Positions 1 through 9,143 of a stretch of DNA of 64,000 bases are shown piece after piece. Under the pieces are notes generated by a model. That model saw only the letters and a program-made list of their open reading frames with translations, was not told where the DNA came from and ran no database searches. The position numbers and the translations under genes are program-made. The stretch comes from Cupriavidus pampae (GTDB lineage Bacteria > Pseudomonadota > Gammaproteobacteria > Burkholderiales > Burkholderiaceae), in NCBI RefSeq assembly GCF_914271485.1, contig NZ_CAJZAG010000001.1:682001-746000 (forward strand), read 5' to 3'. Positions within the stretch are counted from its first letter, which is position 1; each line of letters begins with the position of its first letter.

Positions 1-960
1 GCGCACATCGTCGTGCGCGGCGTAGACCCCCACCGCATCCTGCACGAGCGCGGACAGGTCCACCGGCTCGAGCATTTCCTGCGCGGGACGCGCGTAGTTG
101 AGGAACTGCCCGATGATCGCGTCCATCTGTTCGATATCGGAGATCATCGCCTCGCGCGTGGCCATGTCCGCCGGCGACAGCTCGGTTTCCAGGCGCAGGC
201 GCGTGAGCGGTGTGCGCAGATCGTGCGAGATACCGGCCAGCATCACCACGCGGTCGTCATCGAGCTGGCGCAGGTCCCGCACCATCTGATTGAAACTGTG
301 GTTGGCCTGTGCCACCTCGCTCGCGCCGTCCTCGTTGAGCAGCGGTGCTTCCCCTCCGGTACCGATCTGCCGTGCCGCGTTGGCCAGGCGTTTGAGCGGG
401 TAATTGACGCGCGCGGTGATAAAGGCCGCGCCGAAGATCGACAGCAGCAGTGCCGCGATGGTCCACCACAGCCACTGGATGCCCGAGACGCGTTCGAAAC
501 GTTCGGGACTGATGGCGACCCAGTAGTCGTCGCCCTCGATCTCGAAGCTGACCCACACGCCCGGAATATCGTTGACGGTGGTGGCGATGACGGTGTCCTC
601 GCCCAGGCGTCCCCGGATTTCCTGTTGCACGAGCTGCGTCAGGAATGGGTTGGCGGTGGGCACTGCGAAGTCGTCATCCTTCTCGCGCGGGTACACCTTG
701 ATGCCTTCGTTCTGCACGAGGTCGAGCAGAAGGAACCGGCGCCGCGCGGGGTCGGAGTAGAGGAGCGCGGCACGCGTGAGCTTGACCACGCTGACGACCT
801 GCATGGCGATCTGCTGGGCACGTGGTGCGCGTTCGAAGAGCCGATAGCTCTGGAACCAGATACCCAGCGAGATCGCCAGAAGCAGGGCGATCAGCATGAA
901 GGTTCGCCAGAATAGCGAACCGAAGAACCGCGTTGCGGTACGGCCGAGAGCGGACGCCAC
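1..960 (-). CDS. envZ: EnvZ-like sensor histidine kinase, C-terminus cut by window edge
   Basis: Inner-membrane sensor kinase that would phosphorylate the OmpR-type regulator encoded just upstream. Reading the minus strand from a GTG at 960 gives 320 codons without a stop to the window edge. There is a first membrane segment near residues 18-36, a periplasmic loop, a second membrane segment near 160-185 (WLWWTIAALLLSIFGAAF), a HAMP-like linker, and the H-box AGISHDLRTPLTRLRLE with the phospho-acceptor His at about residue 246. The ATP-binding domain lies outside the window. The start is 24 bp after the ompR stop, so the two are probably co-transcribed. The GTG is the first usable start; an ATG inside the first membrane segment looks too late. 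Classical EnvZ/OmpR role in osmotic or envelope response is inferred from family. Confidence 0.9.
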   Translation of the reverse strand, partial: MASALGRTATRFFGSLFWRTFMLIALLLAISLGIWFQSYRLFERAPRAQQIAMQVVSVVKLTRAALLYSDPARRRFLLLDLVQNEGIKVYPREKDDDFAVPTANPFLTQLVQQEIRGRLGEDTVIATTVNDIPGVWVSFEIEGDDYWVAISPERFERVSGIQWLWWTIAALLLSIFGAAFITARVNYPLKRLANAARQIGTGGEAPLLNEDGASEVAQANHSFNQMVRDLRQLDDDRVVMLAGISHDLRTPLTRLRLETELSPADMATREAMISDIEQMDAIIGQFLNYARPAQEMLEPVDLSALVQDAVGVYAAHDDVR

Positions 961-984
961 GATGCAGACTGTGGACGGACCGCT

Positions 985-1707
985 TTACTTCACGCCATCG
1001 GGGATGAAGACGTAGCCAAGCCCCCAGACCGTCTGGATGAAACGGGGGTTGCCCGCATCCGGCTCGATCAGCTTGCGCAGGCGGGAGATCTGCACGTCCA
1101 GGCTGCGATCGAATACTTCGTATTCGCGGCCGCGTGCCATTTCCATGAGTTTCTCGCGCGAGAGCGGCTGGCGCGGATGACGCGCGAAGACCTTGAGCAC
1201 CGAGAACTCGCCCGTGGTGAGCGTGATTTCCTCGTCGTTCTTGGTCAGCGTGCGCGTGGCCAGGTTGAGCACGAAGTCGCCGAACGCGAACGTCTCGGGC
1301 GTCTCCGACGGGGCGCCCGGCACTTCGGCCGGACCCTTGCGGCGCAGCACCGCGTGAATGCGCGCGATCAACTCGCGCGGATTGAACGGCTTGGGCAGGT
1401 AATCGTCGGCGCCCATCTCGAGACCGACGATGCGATCGACGTCTTCGCCCTTCGCGGTCAGCATGATGATCGGGGTCTGATCGTTGGCGCCGCGCAGACG
1501 GCGGCAGATCGAGAGGCCGTCCTCGCCGGGCATCATCAGGTCGAGCACCAGCAGGTCAAAGCGCTCGCGCAGCCAGAGCTTGTTCATGGCCGTGGCGTTC
1601 TCCGCTACCAGCACCGTGAAGCCCTGTTCGCCGAGGTAGCGGCGCAGCAGGTCGCGCAAGCGGGGGTCGTCGTCCACGACGAGAATCTTGTGGCTCGTAT
1701 TTTCCAT
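985..1707 (-). CDS. ompR: OmpR-family response regulator
   Basis: Cytoplasmic DNA-binding response regulator of 240 residues. The receiver domain occupies about residues 6-120, with the acidic pocket VVDDD near 10-14, phospho-acceptor Asp56 in LDLMMPGEDG, Thr/Ala switch region LTAKGED and Lys in PKPFNPRE. The C-terminal winged helix (about 140-235) ends with the OmpR/PhoB-type sequence RFIQTVWGLGYVFIPDG. It is followed by the kinase gene in the usual ompR-envZ order with a 24-bp gap. No strong ribosome-binding site precedes the ATG. OmpR identity rests on overall similarity and the kinase partner; the regulon cannot be read from the sequence. Confidence 0.95.
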   Translation of the reverse strand: MENTSHKILVVDDDPRLRDLLRRYLGEQGFTVLVAENATAMNKLWLRERFDLLVLDLMMPGEDGLSICRRLRGANDQTPIIMLTAKGEDVDRIVGLEMGADDYLPKPFNPRELIARIHAVLRRKGPAEVPGAPSETPETFAFGDFVLNLATRTLTKNDEEITLTTGEFSVLKVFARHPRQPLSREKLMEMARGREYEVFDRSLDVQISRLRKLIEPDAGNPRFIQTVWGLGYVFIPDGVK

Positions 1708-1891
1708 GGCGGTATCTTAGCGACTATCGGTTTTGCTCAAAATGGCTTAACAAAACGTTACATACTTTACCCCGTGGTATGGCGGCGTGCATCAATAGTG
1801 CATTTACACTCCGCTCACCGTTTGGGCCGGTGGGGTTTTTGCTGCCACGGGAAAACAGACCCAGGCGGGAAATCAAAACCGACATTATCCA

Positions 1892-2320
1892 ATGAAAGTG
1901 AAGCAATACCGGCACGGGCAAACCCTGCGTCGCGCATGCGAACTCGGCAGCCGCCCTCAGCGCGCCCGGGTTGCGTCCGCTCAGGTGATGTCGATCGCCG
2001 GCCTGGTCATGGTCGTGGCCCTGCTGCCGCACACCGCGCGCGCCCAATCGGCGGGCATGGCCAATCTGCTTCATCATCCTCCCGCTCCGGCGTCTTCGGC
2101 CTCCGAAAGCCGTGTCCACACCAATCCCGCGCACGAGCGTGCCGACCAGCGCGAAGCACGCGCCCGTGCGGAGAAGTATCGCACCGAGCGGGACATGGCC
2201 GAGCGCGCGTCGCGGCAGGGCCCCGGCGGTGGCAATCCCAAGCTGTCGCCCGACGAGCGCAAGACGCTGCGCAAGAATCTGCTCGACCTCAGTAAGGAAA
2301 TGTACTCCGGTGGCGGTTGA
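1892..2320 (+). CDS. Small secreted or membrane-anchored protein, unknown function
   Basis: A 142-residue protein divergent from ompR. A basic N-terminus leads into a hydrophobic stretch near residues 32-45 (VMSIAGLVMVVALLP) followed by TARAQS, which looks like a late signal peptide cleaved after ARA. The mature part is highly charged (HERADQREARARAEKYRTE) with a Gly-rich turn and a C-terminal helix LSPDERKTLRKNLLDLSKEMY. I recall similar LSPDER...DLSKEMY tails in hypothetical proteins of Ralstonia and Cupriavidus, but know no function. The start could be a later Met, for example the Met of VMSIAG, which would give a more conventional signal peptide. Downstream gene converges with a 26-bp gap. 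Confidence 0.7.
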   Translation: MKVKQYRHGQTLRRACELGSRPQRARVASAQVMSIAGLVMVVALLPHTARAQSAGMANLLHHPPAPASSASESRVHTNPAHERADQREARARAEKYRTERDMAERASRQGPGGGNPKLSPDERKTLRKNLLDLSKEMYSGGG

Positions 2321-2346
2321 GCACCGGTTTACTGCTTCATCTGCGT

Positions 2347-3600
2347 TCAATCCGTCGTGCGGAAATGCCGCAGGAAGTCGACGAAGGTCTCGGCCGCAAG
2401 CTGCGCGTCTTCCGCGGTAATCGTCTCGAGCGGGTTGTGGCTGATGCCGCCATTGCCGCACCGTACGAACAGCATCGCCACATCGGTGATCCGCTGCATC
2501 ATCATCGCGTCGTGGCCCGCGCCCGACGGCAATTCGAAGGCCTCGAGGCCACGTTTCTTCAGCACCGCGCCAAACTGATCCATCAGCCAGCGCGCGCACG
2601 GTGCATTGTTGACCGGCGTCACGCGCTCGACGCGCGCGCTCAGGCCGCGCCGCTGCGCGATCGCTTCGATGCCGGCGAGGATATCGGCGATGGCGGCTTC
2701 GCGAATGCCATCCTCACCCGCGCGAATGTCCATCGAGAAGACGCACGCGCCCGGAATCACGTTGCTCGAGCCGTTCGGTACCTGCAACTGGCCGACGGTG
2801 CCCACCAGCGTCGGCACCTGTGCGCATCGCGACTCCACCAGCAGCGTCATTTCCGCGGCACCGGTGGCGGCGTCACGCCGCATGTCCATCGGCGTGGTGC
2901 CCGCATGGCTCGCGAGACCTTCCACACGGACCTGAAAACGGCTGCTGCCGGCGATCTGCGTGACGATGCCAAGCGGCAGTCCGCGGTTGAGCAGCACCGG
3001 ACCCTGTTCGATATGCACTTCGACAAAGCCCGCGAGCGTGGCGGGATCGACGGCGGCGTCGCGCAATGCAGCGTCATCGCCAGCACCGGTGAAGCCGGCC
3101 GCGCTCAGCGCATTGCGCATGTTGATGCCGTCGGCGTCCTCGCGGTCCAGCAGCGCGTGGTTGAAATGGCCCGCCAGCACGCTGCTGGCGAGAAAGCTGG
3201 TCTTGAAGCGCAGGCCTTCTTCTTCCGCGAAGCCGACCACCTCGATGTGGTAGGGCAGGCGGATGCCGGCCGCATGGAGGGCGCCCACCACGACGATCGG
3301 CAGCAGAATGCCAAGCCGTCCGTCATAGCGGCCGCCGTCGCGCACCGTGTCGAAGTGAGAGCCCGTCATCAGCACTTTGGGGGCGATGGCGGACGGGTCT
3401 GCCGCATAGCGGCCGATCACGTTGCCGATGGCGTCGATGCGCACCTGCATGCCCGCGTCCGCCATCCACTTGGCGAGCTGCGCCTGTGTGGCGCTATGCG
3501 CGGGCGTCAGATACGCGCACGTCAGCCCGTCTTCCATATCGGAGAAATGCGCCAGCGCGGCGGCGTAGTCGAGGATGGTCTGGCCAAGCGTGGGTGTCAT
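2347..3600 (-). CDS. M20-family amidohydrolase, allantoate amidohydrolase-like
   Basis: Cytoplasmic metal-dependent hydrolase of 417 residues that would cleave an N-carbamoyl or ureide amide bond, as in allantoate or N-carbamoyl-amino-acid hydrolases. Family signatures are TGSHFDTVRDGGRYDGRLG (metal ligands His and Asp, near residue 80), the catalytic acidic run VVGFAEEEGLRF (near 125), HIEQGPVL (near 195), the dimerisation-domain region SHAGTTPMDMRRDA, and the late ligand motif GAGHDAMMM (near 360). Length matches the family. It lies 27 bp downstream of the hpnD-like gene on the same strand, with no obvious shared pathway. A second M20 enzyme of the same family is at 18899-20146. Allantoate versus carbamoyl-amino-acid specificity cannot be decided here. 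Confidence 0.85.
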   Translation of the reverse strand: MTPTLGQTILDYAAALAHFSDMEDGLTCAYLTPAHSATQAQLAKWMADAGMQVRIDAIGNVIGRYAADPSAIAPKVLMTGSHFDTVRDGGRYDGRLGILLPIVVVGALHAAGIRLPYHIEVVGFAEEEGLRFKTSFLASSVLAGHFNHALLDREDADGINMRNALSAAGFTGAGDDAALRDAAVDPATLAGFVEVHIEQGPVLLNRGLPLGIVTQIAGSSRFQVRVEGLASHAGTTPMDMRRDAATGAAEMTLLVESRCAQVPTLVGTVGQLQVPNGSSNVIPGACVFSMDIRAGEDGIREAAIADILAGIEAIAQRRGLSARVERVTPVNNAPCARWLMDQFGAVLKKRGLEAFELPSGAGHDAMMMQRITDVAMLFVRCGNGGISHNPLETITAEDAQLAAETFVDFLRHFRTTD

Positions 3601-3627
3601 GATCGGGTGCGGGAAATAGGGGGAGGG

Positions 3628-4458
3628 CTAGGCGAACTTCATCCACGTGCGCCATGCGATCCACAGCTTGCGCAACGGCGTCAGCGCGATGCGCTGGTGC
3701 AGCACCTGGAAGTGGCTCGCCTCGATTTCGTCGAGCAGCGCATGCGAAATCGCGCTCAGCACGAGCACGGCGCGCTGCGCGCGGCGATCCTTGCGCGGCA
3801 GCAGCGCCATCGCCTCTTGCCGCAACGCGCGGGCGCGCGCGGCCTGTTCCGTCATCAGCGCGACAAAGCGGTCCGAATGGCGCGACTGCAGGATGTCCGC
3901 GGCGGGGACTTCGAAGCGTTGCAGCGTATCGACCGGGATATAGATGCGGCCGCGGCGCGCGTCCTCGCCGATATCGCGCACGATATGCACGCGCAGCAGC
4001 GACAGCCACAGCTTTTCCGCGTGGGCGAGCGTGGCGTCATCCGTATAGCCGAGCACGCGCGCGTTGAGCCGGCCGAACGCGCCGGCCGCGCTCTGGCAGA
4101 AACGCTGCAGGCCGATCTCGTCGAGATAGCGCGACTGGTTCAGGTCCATCTCCATGCCGTCCAGCACTTCCGACATATCCGCTTCGTTCAGCGCGGCCAG
4201 ATGCGGCAACAAGGCCTGCGTGACCGGATGGGCGGGCTGCCGCTGGAACAGACGGCGCACTTCGCCGCGCCACCAGTCGAGCCGCTGATGCGCCACGCCG
4301 GCGTCATGGCTGTCGTGGACGAGGTCCTCGAGCTCGCGTCGCCACGCATGCAGGGCCGTGATCGCGCGACGGCGCTCCTGCGGCAGGAACAGGAAGCTGT
4401 AATACAGGCTGGAGCCGCTCTGGGCGGCTTTGTCTTGACAATACTGATCGGGCGTCAC
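3628..4458 (-). CDS. hpnD: Squalene/phytoene synthase family protein, HpnD-like presqualene diphosphate synthase
   Basis: Would condense two farnesyl diphosphates to presqualene diphosphate, the first step toward squalene and hopanoids. The two Asp-rich substrate-Mg motifs of the family are present: ELEDLVHDSHD and VRDIGEDARRGRIYIP. The conserved opening TPDQYCQDKAAQSGSSLYYSFLFLP directly follows a GTG at 4458, so I place the start there (276 residues). Upstream in-frame ATGs at 4512 and 4569 would add 18 or 37 residues that look unlike the family. HpnC and HpnE, needed to make squalene, are not in this window, nor is squalene-hopene cyclase. A generic phytoene/squalene synthase role is the alternative. 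Confidence 0.85.
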   Translation of the reverse strand: MTPDQYCQDKAAQSGSSLYYSFLFLPQERRRAITALHAWRRELEDLVHDSHDAGVAHQRLDWWRGEVRRLFQRQPAHPVTQALLPHLAALNEADMSEVLDGMEMDLNQSRYLDEIGLQRFCQSAAGAFGRLNARVLGYTDDATLAHAEKLWLSLLRVHIVRDIGEDARRGRIYIPVDTLQRFEVPAADILQSRHSDRFVALMTEQAARARALRQEAMALLPRKDRRAQRAVLVLSAISHALLDEIEASHFQVLHQRIALTPLRKLWIAWRTWMKFA

Positions 4459-4690
4459 GCCGGTCTCGGGGTTATGGGTCGCCGCGGGGGCTGCGGGCCA
4501 GCATTTAACCATACCTTGGCGTCCGCGCCACAGGATGGGGTACCTATTGTCAACCGTTCGCGCCCCCAATCACGCGTTCGGTCGCACTGGCGTTTGACGC
4601 ACCTCGGGCGGATCGTTATATTACTGACCGGCAAGTTATTTACTGAATTTCCGCGCTGAGCCTGACGATCCGACTCCCGACGCCTTCTTG

Positions 4691-5989
4691 ATGCCTCCTC
4701 CTTCCTCCGGGCCCCGACCCGAGCCTGCCGGCCATCCCCGCATGGCGGCCCAACCGTTCGCCGCGCGCCCATGGTCGCTATGGTCGCTAGGGTCGCTAGG
4801 GTCGCTATCGTCGCTATCGTCGCGCGCGGGGCTGGCGTTGCTGGTGGCGGGAGCGCTGGGCCTCGGCGGTTGCGGCAAGCCGAAGGAAGCGGAACCCGAG
4901 GTGCGACCGGTGCGGCTGATGCCACTGCATCCCGCGGCTGGCCAGACCGCGTTCGAGTTTTCGGGGGAAGTGCGGCCACGGGTGGAGTCGCGGCTGGGCT
5001 TCCGGGTCAGCGGCAAGATCGCGGCGCGCCTCGTGGACGTTGGCGCCAGCGTGAAGAAAGGGCAGCCGCTTGCGCGGCTCGACCCGACCGACCTGGCGCT
5101 GGCCGAAGCGGGCTCGCGCGCGCAGTACGACGCCGCGCGCACGGACCGCGATCTGGCCGCCTCCGACCTCAAGCGCTACAACGAACTGTTCAGTCGCAAC
5201 TTTATCAGCGCGGCCGAACAGCATCGCCGGCAGGCCACTTACGACGCCGCGGTCTCGCGGTTCAATCAGGCCGAGGCCGGGCTGCGCAGTCAGGCCAACC
5301 AGACCGGATATGCGGTGCTGACCGCGGATGCCGATGGGGTGGTGACCGCGGTCGATGCCGAGGTGGGGCAGGTGGTGACGCCAGGCCAGCCGGTGATCCG
5401 CGTCGCGCAGACAGCCGAGAAGGAGGTCGCGATCGGCCTGCCCGAGGATCAGGTGGAGATGCTGCGCGCCGTGGGCGATGTCACGGTCCATACCTGGGCC
5501 GAGCCCGATCGCAGGCTGCCCGCACGCGTGCGCGAGATTTCCGCGGCGGCGGACCCGGTGACGCGCACCTATCCGACGCGCGTGTCGGTGCCGAATCCGC
5601 CGGCGGACCTGCGCATCGGCATGACCGCGGTGGTGACGTTCCTGCGGACGGCCGAGACCGCCGCCATTCGTATTCCGCTGACCGCGCTGCTGCAGGATCA
5701 GGGGCGCAATCTGGTGTGGATCTACGAGCCCGCCAAGGCCGGCGCGCAGGGTGGCGACAAGGCCGGTGGCAAGGTGCCAGAGGAAGGTGGCCGAGGCACG
5801 GTGCGCGCGGTGCAGGTGACGGTGGGCGAGGCGATCGGCAACGAGATCGTGATCCGCCAGGGGCTGACGCCGGGCCAGACCATCGTCACGGCCGGCGTCC
5901 ATCTGCTCAAGCAAGATCAACTGGTCAAGCCGATGCAGAGCATAACGCCGGGCACGCCGGTCCCCGCCGCCGGCGGCGCGCCAAACTAA
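4691..5989 (+). CDS. RND efflux periplasmic adaptor (membrane fusion) lipoprotein
   Basis: Periplasmic adaptor linking the RND pump encoded next to an outer-membrane channel. A long N-terminus with a WSLWSLGSLGSLSSLSS repeat runs into a hydrophobic segment and lipobox LGLGGC, so the mature protein should be lipid-anchored. Then come the lipoyl-like half (GFRVSGKIAARLVDVGASVKKGQ), an alpha-helical hairpin (about residues 145-205), the second lipoyl half (VLTADADGVVTAVDAEVGQVV), a beta-barrel and a membrane-proximal domain with VRAVQVTVGEAIG. Start is uncertain: ATG 4691 is used, but ATG 4742 (MAAQPFAARP) gives a more normal signal peptide and neither has a clear Shine-Dalgarno. The pump ATG is 22 bp after the stop. 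No outer-membrane factor gene is nearby. Confidence 0.9.
   Translation: MPPPSSGPRPEPAGHPRMAAQPFAARPWSLWSLGSLGSLSSLSSRAGLALLVAGALGLGGCGKPKEAEPEVRPVRLMPLHPAAGQTAFEFSGEVRPRVESRLGFRVSGKIAARLVDVGASVKKGQPLARLDPTDLALAEAGSRAQYDAARTDRDLAASDLKRYNELFSRNFISAAEQHRRQATYDAAVSRFNQAEAGLRSQANQTGYAVLTADADGVVTAVDAEVGQVVTPGQPVIRVAQTAEKEVAIGLPEDQVEMLRAVGDVTVHTWAEPDRRLPARVREISAAADPVTRTYPTRVSVPNPPADLRIGMTAVVTFLRTAETAAIRIPLTALLQDQGRNLVWIYEPAKAGAQGGDKAGGKVPEEGGRGTVRAVQVTVGEAIGNEIVIRQGLTPGQTIVTAGVHLLKQDQLVKPMQSITPGTPVPAAGGAPN
4771..4824. repeat. Six-unit 9-bp tandem repeat inside the adaptor signal region
   Basis: Six consecutive 9-bp units run without interruption: ATGGTCGCT twice, AGGGTCGCT twice, ATCGTCGCT then ATCGTCGCG. 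The units come in identical pairs. They are in frame with the adaptor gene and encode the W/G/S-S-L repeat ahead of the lipoprotein hydrophobic core. A copy-number change would add or remove three residues without a frameshift. Confidence 0.9.
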
Positions 5990-6011
5990 TCGCCAACCGA
6001 GCCGGGCGCGC

Positions 6012-9000
6012 ATGGATCATTCCCGCTTCAATCTGTCGCGCTGGGCGCTCGAGCATCAGCCGCTGACGCGTTATCTGCTGGTGGTGCTGCTGATTGGCGG
6101 GCTGCTGGCGTTCTTCCGTCTCGGGCAGGACGAAGATCCGCCATTCACGTTCCGCGTGATGGTGGTGCAGGCGTTCTGGCCCGGTGCCACGGCCGAACAG
6201 ATGGCCGTGCAGGTGACCGACAAGATCGAGCGGCAACTGCAGGAAGTCCCTTACGCCGACAAGATCCGCAGCTTCTCCAAGCCCGGCGAGACCACGATCA
6301 TCTTCCAGCTGGCCGACGATTCGCCATCGAAGGACACCGCGCAGATCTGGTACACGGTGCGCAAGAAGATCGGCGATATCGTCCAGACGCTGCCGCAGGG
6401 CGTGCGCGGGCCTTACTTCAACGATGAATTCGGCGATGTGTACGGCTCCATCTACGCGTTATCGGCCGATGGCTTTACGTACAAGGAGTTGCGCGAGTAC
6501 GCCGACCTCGTGCGTCAGGCGCTGCTGCGCGTGCCGGCGGTGGCCAAGGTCACGCTGCTGGGCCTGCAGGACGAGAAGGTCTATATCGAGTTCAATCAGG
6601 CACGCTTTGCGCAGCTAGGGCTCGATATCAATGCGATCGCCAACCAGATCACCGAGCAGAACAATCCCACCGGCAGCGGCGTGCTGATCACGCCGACCGA
6701 CAACCTGCAGGTGCGGCTCACCGGCCAGTTCGCCGACGTCAAGGATCTCGAGGATCTGGTGCTGCGCGGGCCCAATGGCATTGCCAATATCCGGCTTGGC
6801 GATATCGCGCATGTCTATCGCGGCTATATCGATCCGCCCGCATCGCGCATGCGCTTCAATGGCAAGGATGTGATCGGGCTCGGCATCTCGATGGAGAAGG
6901 GCGGCGACATCATCGCGCTTGGCAAGGAGCTGCGGCGCGTGGTCGATGGCCTGCGCGGCCAGTTGCCGGTGGGTGTGGAGATGGATCAGGTGCAAGACCA
7001 GCCGCAGGCCGTCAAGCGCTCGGTCGGTGAGTTCGTGCATGTGCTGATCGAAGCCGTGGTGATCGTGCTCGGCGTCAGCTTTATCGCGCTGGGCCTGCAT
7101 ACGCGTCCGCTGCGACTCGATGTGCGCCCCGGTCTGGTGGTGGCGTTGACGATTCCGCTGGTGCTGGCGGTGACGTTCCTGTTTATGAACATCTTTGGCA
7201 TCGGGCTGCACAAGATCTCGCTGGGCGCGTTGATCGTCGCGCTCGGGCTTCTTGTCGACGACGCGATCATCGCGGTGGAGATGATGGTGCGCAAGCTCGA
7301 GGAGGGTTTCTCCAAGATGGAGGCCGCCACCTTTGCGTACACGTCGACGGCCATGCCGATGCTGACGGGCACGCTGATCACGGCGGCGGGATTCCTGCCG
7401 GTGGGCCTCGCACGCTCGACGGTGGGCGAGTACACGTTCGCGATCTTTGCGGTGACAGCGCTGTCGCTGGTGATCTCGTGGTTCGCGGCGGTGTACTTCA
7501 CGCCGTATCTCGGCTATCTGTTGCTGAAGACGCGTACCTCCGGCGCGGGGCATCACGAGGTGTTCGATACGCCGTTCTATGCGCGCTTTCGGCGCGCGGT
7601 CGATTGGTGCGTGACATGGCGCAAGACCGTGATCGCAATTACGCTGGCGGCGTTTGCGCTGGGTATCCTGGCCTTCAAGTTTGTCGAAACGCAGTTCTTT
7701 CCCGATTCGAGCCGGCCCGAGCTGATGGTCGAGTTGTGGATGCCCGAGGGCACGAGCTTCGCCAATATGGAGGCCGAGGCCAAGCGCTTCGAGGGCGCCA
7801 TGCGGCAGGATCGCGATGTGGAGAGCCTGACCACGTTTGTTGGCACTGGAGCGCCGCGCTTCTATCTGCCGCTGGATCAGATCTTTCCGCAGAGCAACGT
7901 GGCGCAGGTGATCGTGATGCCGAAGCACGGCGAGAACAGCAAGGTGCGCGATGCGCTGCGCCAGCGTGTGGTGAAGGTGCTCGCGACACAGTTCCCGCAA
8001 CTGCGCGGGCGCGTGAAGCTGCTGCCGAATGGGCCGCCGGTGGCGTATCCGGTGCAGTTCCGTGTGATCGGGCCCGATGCGGCGACGGTGCGCAAGCTCG
8101 CGGACCAGGTCAAGGCGGTCATGAATGACAACCCCAACACGTTGGGCGTCAATGACAACTGGAACGAGAACGTGAAGATGTTGCGTCTCGAGATCGACCA
8201 GGACAAGGCGCGCGCGCTGGGCGTGACCACCAATGCGATTGCGCGCGTGACGCAGACCGTGCTGACTGGCGTGGCGGTGGGGCAGTATCGCGATGCGGAC
8301 AAGTTGATCGACATCGTGATGCGCGCGCCGATAAACGAGCGCGATGCGATGTCGGATCTGACCAATGTACTGGTGCCGACCAACACGGGGCGCGTGGTGC
8401 CGCTGACGCAGATTGCGCGCGTGACGCTGAAGTCCGAGCCGGGGGTGATCTGGCGCGAGAATCGCGACTTCGGCATTACGGTGCAGGCGGATGTGGTGGA
8501 GGGCATTCAGGGGCCGACCGTTACTGCGCAGATCAATCCGAAGCTGAATGCATTGCGGGCCAACCTGCCGCCGGGGTATCTGATTACGATTGCCGGCGCG
8601 GAGGAGGAGAGTGGCAAGGCGGGAGCGTCGATTGCCGCGCAGCTGCCGCTTTGTATCTTCCTGATCTTTACGCTGCTGATGCTTCAGTTGCACAGCTTCT
8701 CGCGCGCGGTGATGGTGTTTTTGACGGGGCCGCTTGGCTTGATTGGGGCGGCGGCGACGCTGCTGCTGCTGCATGCGCCGATGGGGTTTGTGGCGCAGCT
8801 TGGCATTACGGCGCTGCTGGGCATGATCATTCGTAACTCGGTGATTCTGGTCGATCAGATCGAGCAGGACATCGCGGCTGGCGCGGCGCCGTGGGATGCG
8901 ATCGTCGAGTCGGCGGTGCGGCGGTTCCGGCCGATCATTCTCACTGCGGCGGCGGCCGTGCTGGCGATGATTCCGTTGTCGCGGTCATTGTTCTGGGGGC

Positions 9001-9131
9001 CCATGGCGGCGGCAATCATGGGTGGGCTGGTGATTGCGACGGTGTTGACGTTGTTGTTCCTGCCGGCGTTGTATGCGGCGTGGTTCCGGGTGAAGCGGCC
9101 GGAAGCGCATGCGGGCGTGATGGCGGGTTGA
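6012..9131 (+). CDS. RND-family efflux pump permease
   Basis: Inner-membrane proton-driven efflux pump of 1039 residues, the normal size for AcrB-like trimeric RND permeases. It has the duplicated architecture: TM1 near residues 20-38, a large periplasmic loop, TM2-6 near 335-500, TM7 near 535-555, a second periplasmic loop and TM8-12 to the end. The proton-relay acidic pair is visible in TM4 as GLLVDDAIIAVE (Asp416-Asp417). The second half carries GITALLGMIIRNSVILVDQIEQD, the cognate TM10 region. It directly follows its adaptor gene and is followed after 12 bp by a LysR regulator on the same strand. Substrates are unknown; the missing outer-membrane factor would have to be supplied from elsewhere. 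Confidence 0.95.
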   Translation: MDHSRFNLSRWALEHQPLTRYLLVVLLIGGLLAFFRLGQDEDPPFTFRVMVVQAFWPGATAEQMAVQVTDKIERQLQEVPYADKIRSFSKPGETTIIFQLADDSPSKDTAQIWYTVRKKIGDIVQTLPQGVRGPYFNDEFGDVYGSIYALSADGFTYKELREYADLVRQALLRVPAVAKVTLLGLQDEKVYIEFNQARFAQLGLDINAIANQITEQNNPTGSGVLITPTDNLQVRLTGQFADVKDLEDLVLRGPNGIANIRLGDIAHVYRGYIDPPASRMRFNGKDVIGLGISMEKGGDIIALGKELRRVVDGLRGQLPVGVEMDQVQDQPQAVKRSVGEFVHVLIEAVVIVLGVSFIALGLHTRPLRLDVRPGLVVALTIPLVLAVTFLFMNIFGIGLHKISLGALIVALGLLVDDAIIAVEMMVRKLEEGFSKMEAATFAYTSTAMPMLTGTLITAAGFLPVGLARSTVGEYTFAIFAVTALSLVISWFAAVYFTPYLGYLLLKTRTSGAGHHEVFDTPFYARFRRAVDWCVTWRKTVIAITLAAFALGILAFKFVETQFFPDSSRPELMVELWMPEGTSFANMEAEAKRFEGAMRQDRDVESLTTFVGTGAPRFYLPLDQIFPQSNVAQVIVMPKHGENSKVRDALRQRVVKVLATQFPQLRGRVKLLPNGPPVAYPVQFRVIGPDAATVRKLADQVKAVMNDNPNTLGVNDNWNENVKMLRLEIDQDKARALGVTTNAIARVTQTVLTGVAVGQYRDADKLIDIVMRAPINERDAMSDLTNVLVPTNTGRVVPLTQIARVTLKSEPGVIWRENRDFGITVQADVVEGIQGPTVTAQINPKLNALRANLPPGYLITIAGAEEESGKAGASIAAQLPLCIFLIFTLLMLQLHSFSRAVMVFLTGPLGLIGAAATLLLLHAPMGFVAQLGITALLGMIIRNSVILVDQIEQDIAAGAAPWDAIVESAVRRFRPIILTAAAAVLAMIPLSRSLFWGPMAAAIMGGLVIATVLTLLFLPALYAAWFRVKRPEAHAGVMAG

Positions 9132-9143
9132 CAGGAGAAGCGC

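Noticed and set aside
1708..1891. CpxR/OmpR-type GTAAA boxes upstream of ompR
   Set aside because: GTAAA and GTAAC occur near 1757-1770 but with 9-bp spacing instead of the usual 10 to 11 and no further support.
2317..4659. 780-codon plus-strand open frame
   Set aside because: It is antisense to two well-recognised minus-strand genes (M20 hydrolase and hpnD) and has the His/Arg-rich composition of a GC-rich shadow frame.
4771..4824. CRISPR-like array
   Set aside because: The 9-bp units have no spacers and are in frame with a coding gene.
6615..8774. 719-codon minus-strand open frame opposite the RND pump
   Set aside because: Antisense shadow of a clear RND permease with Arg/His-rich sequence and no motifs.
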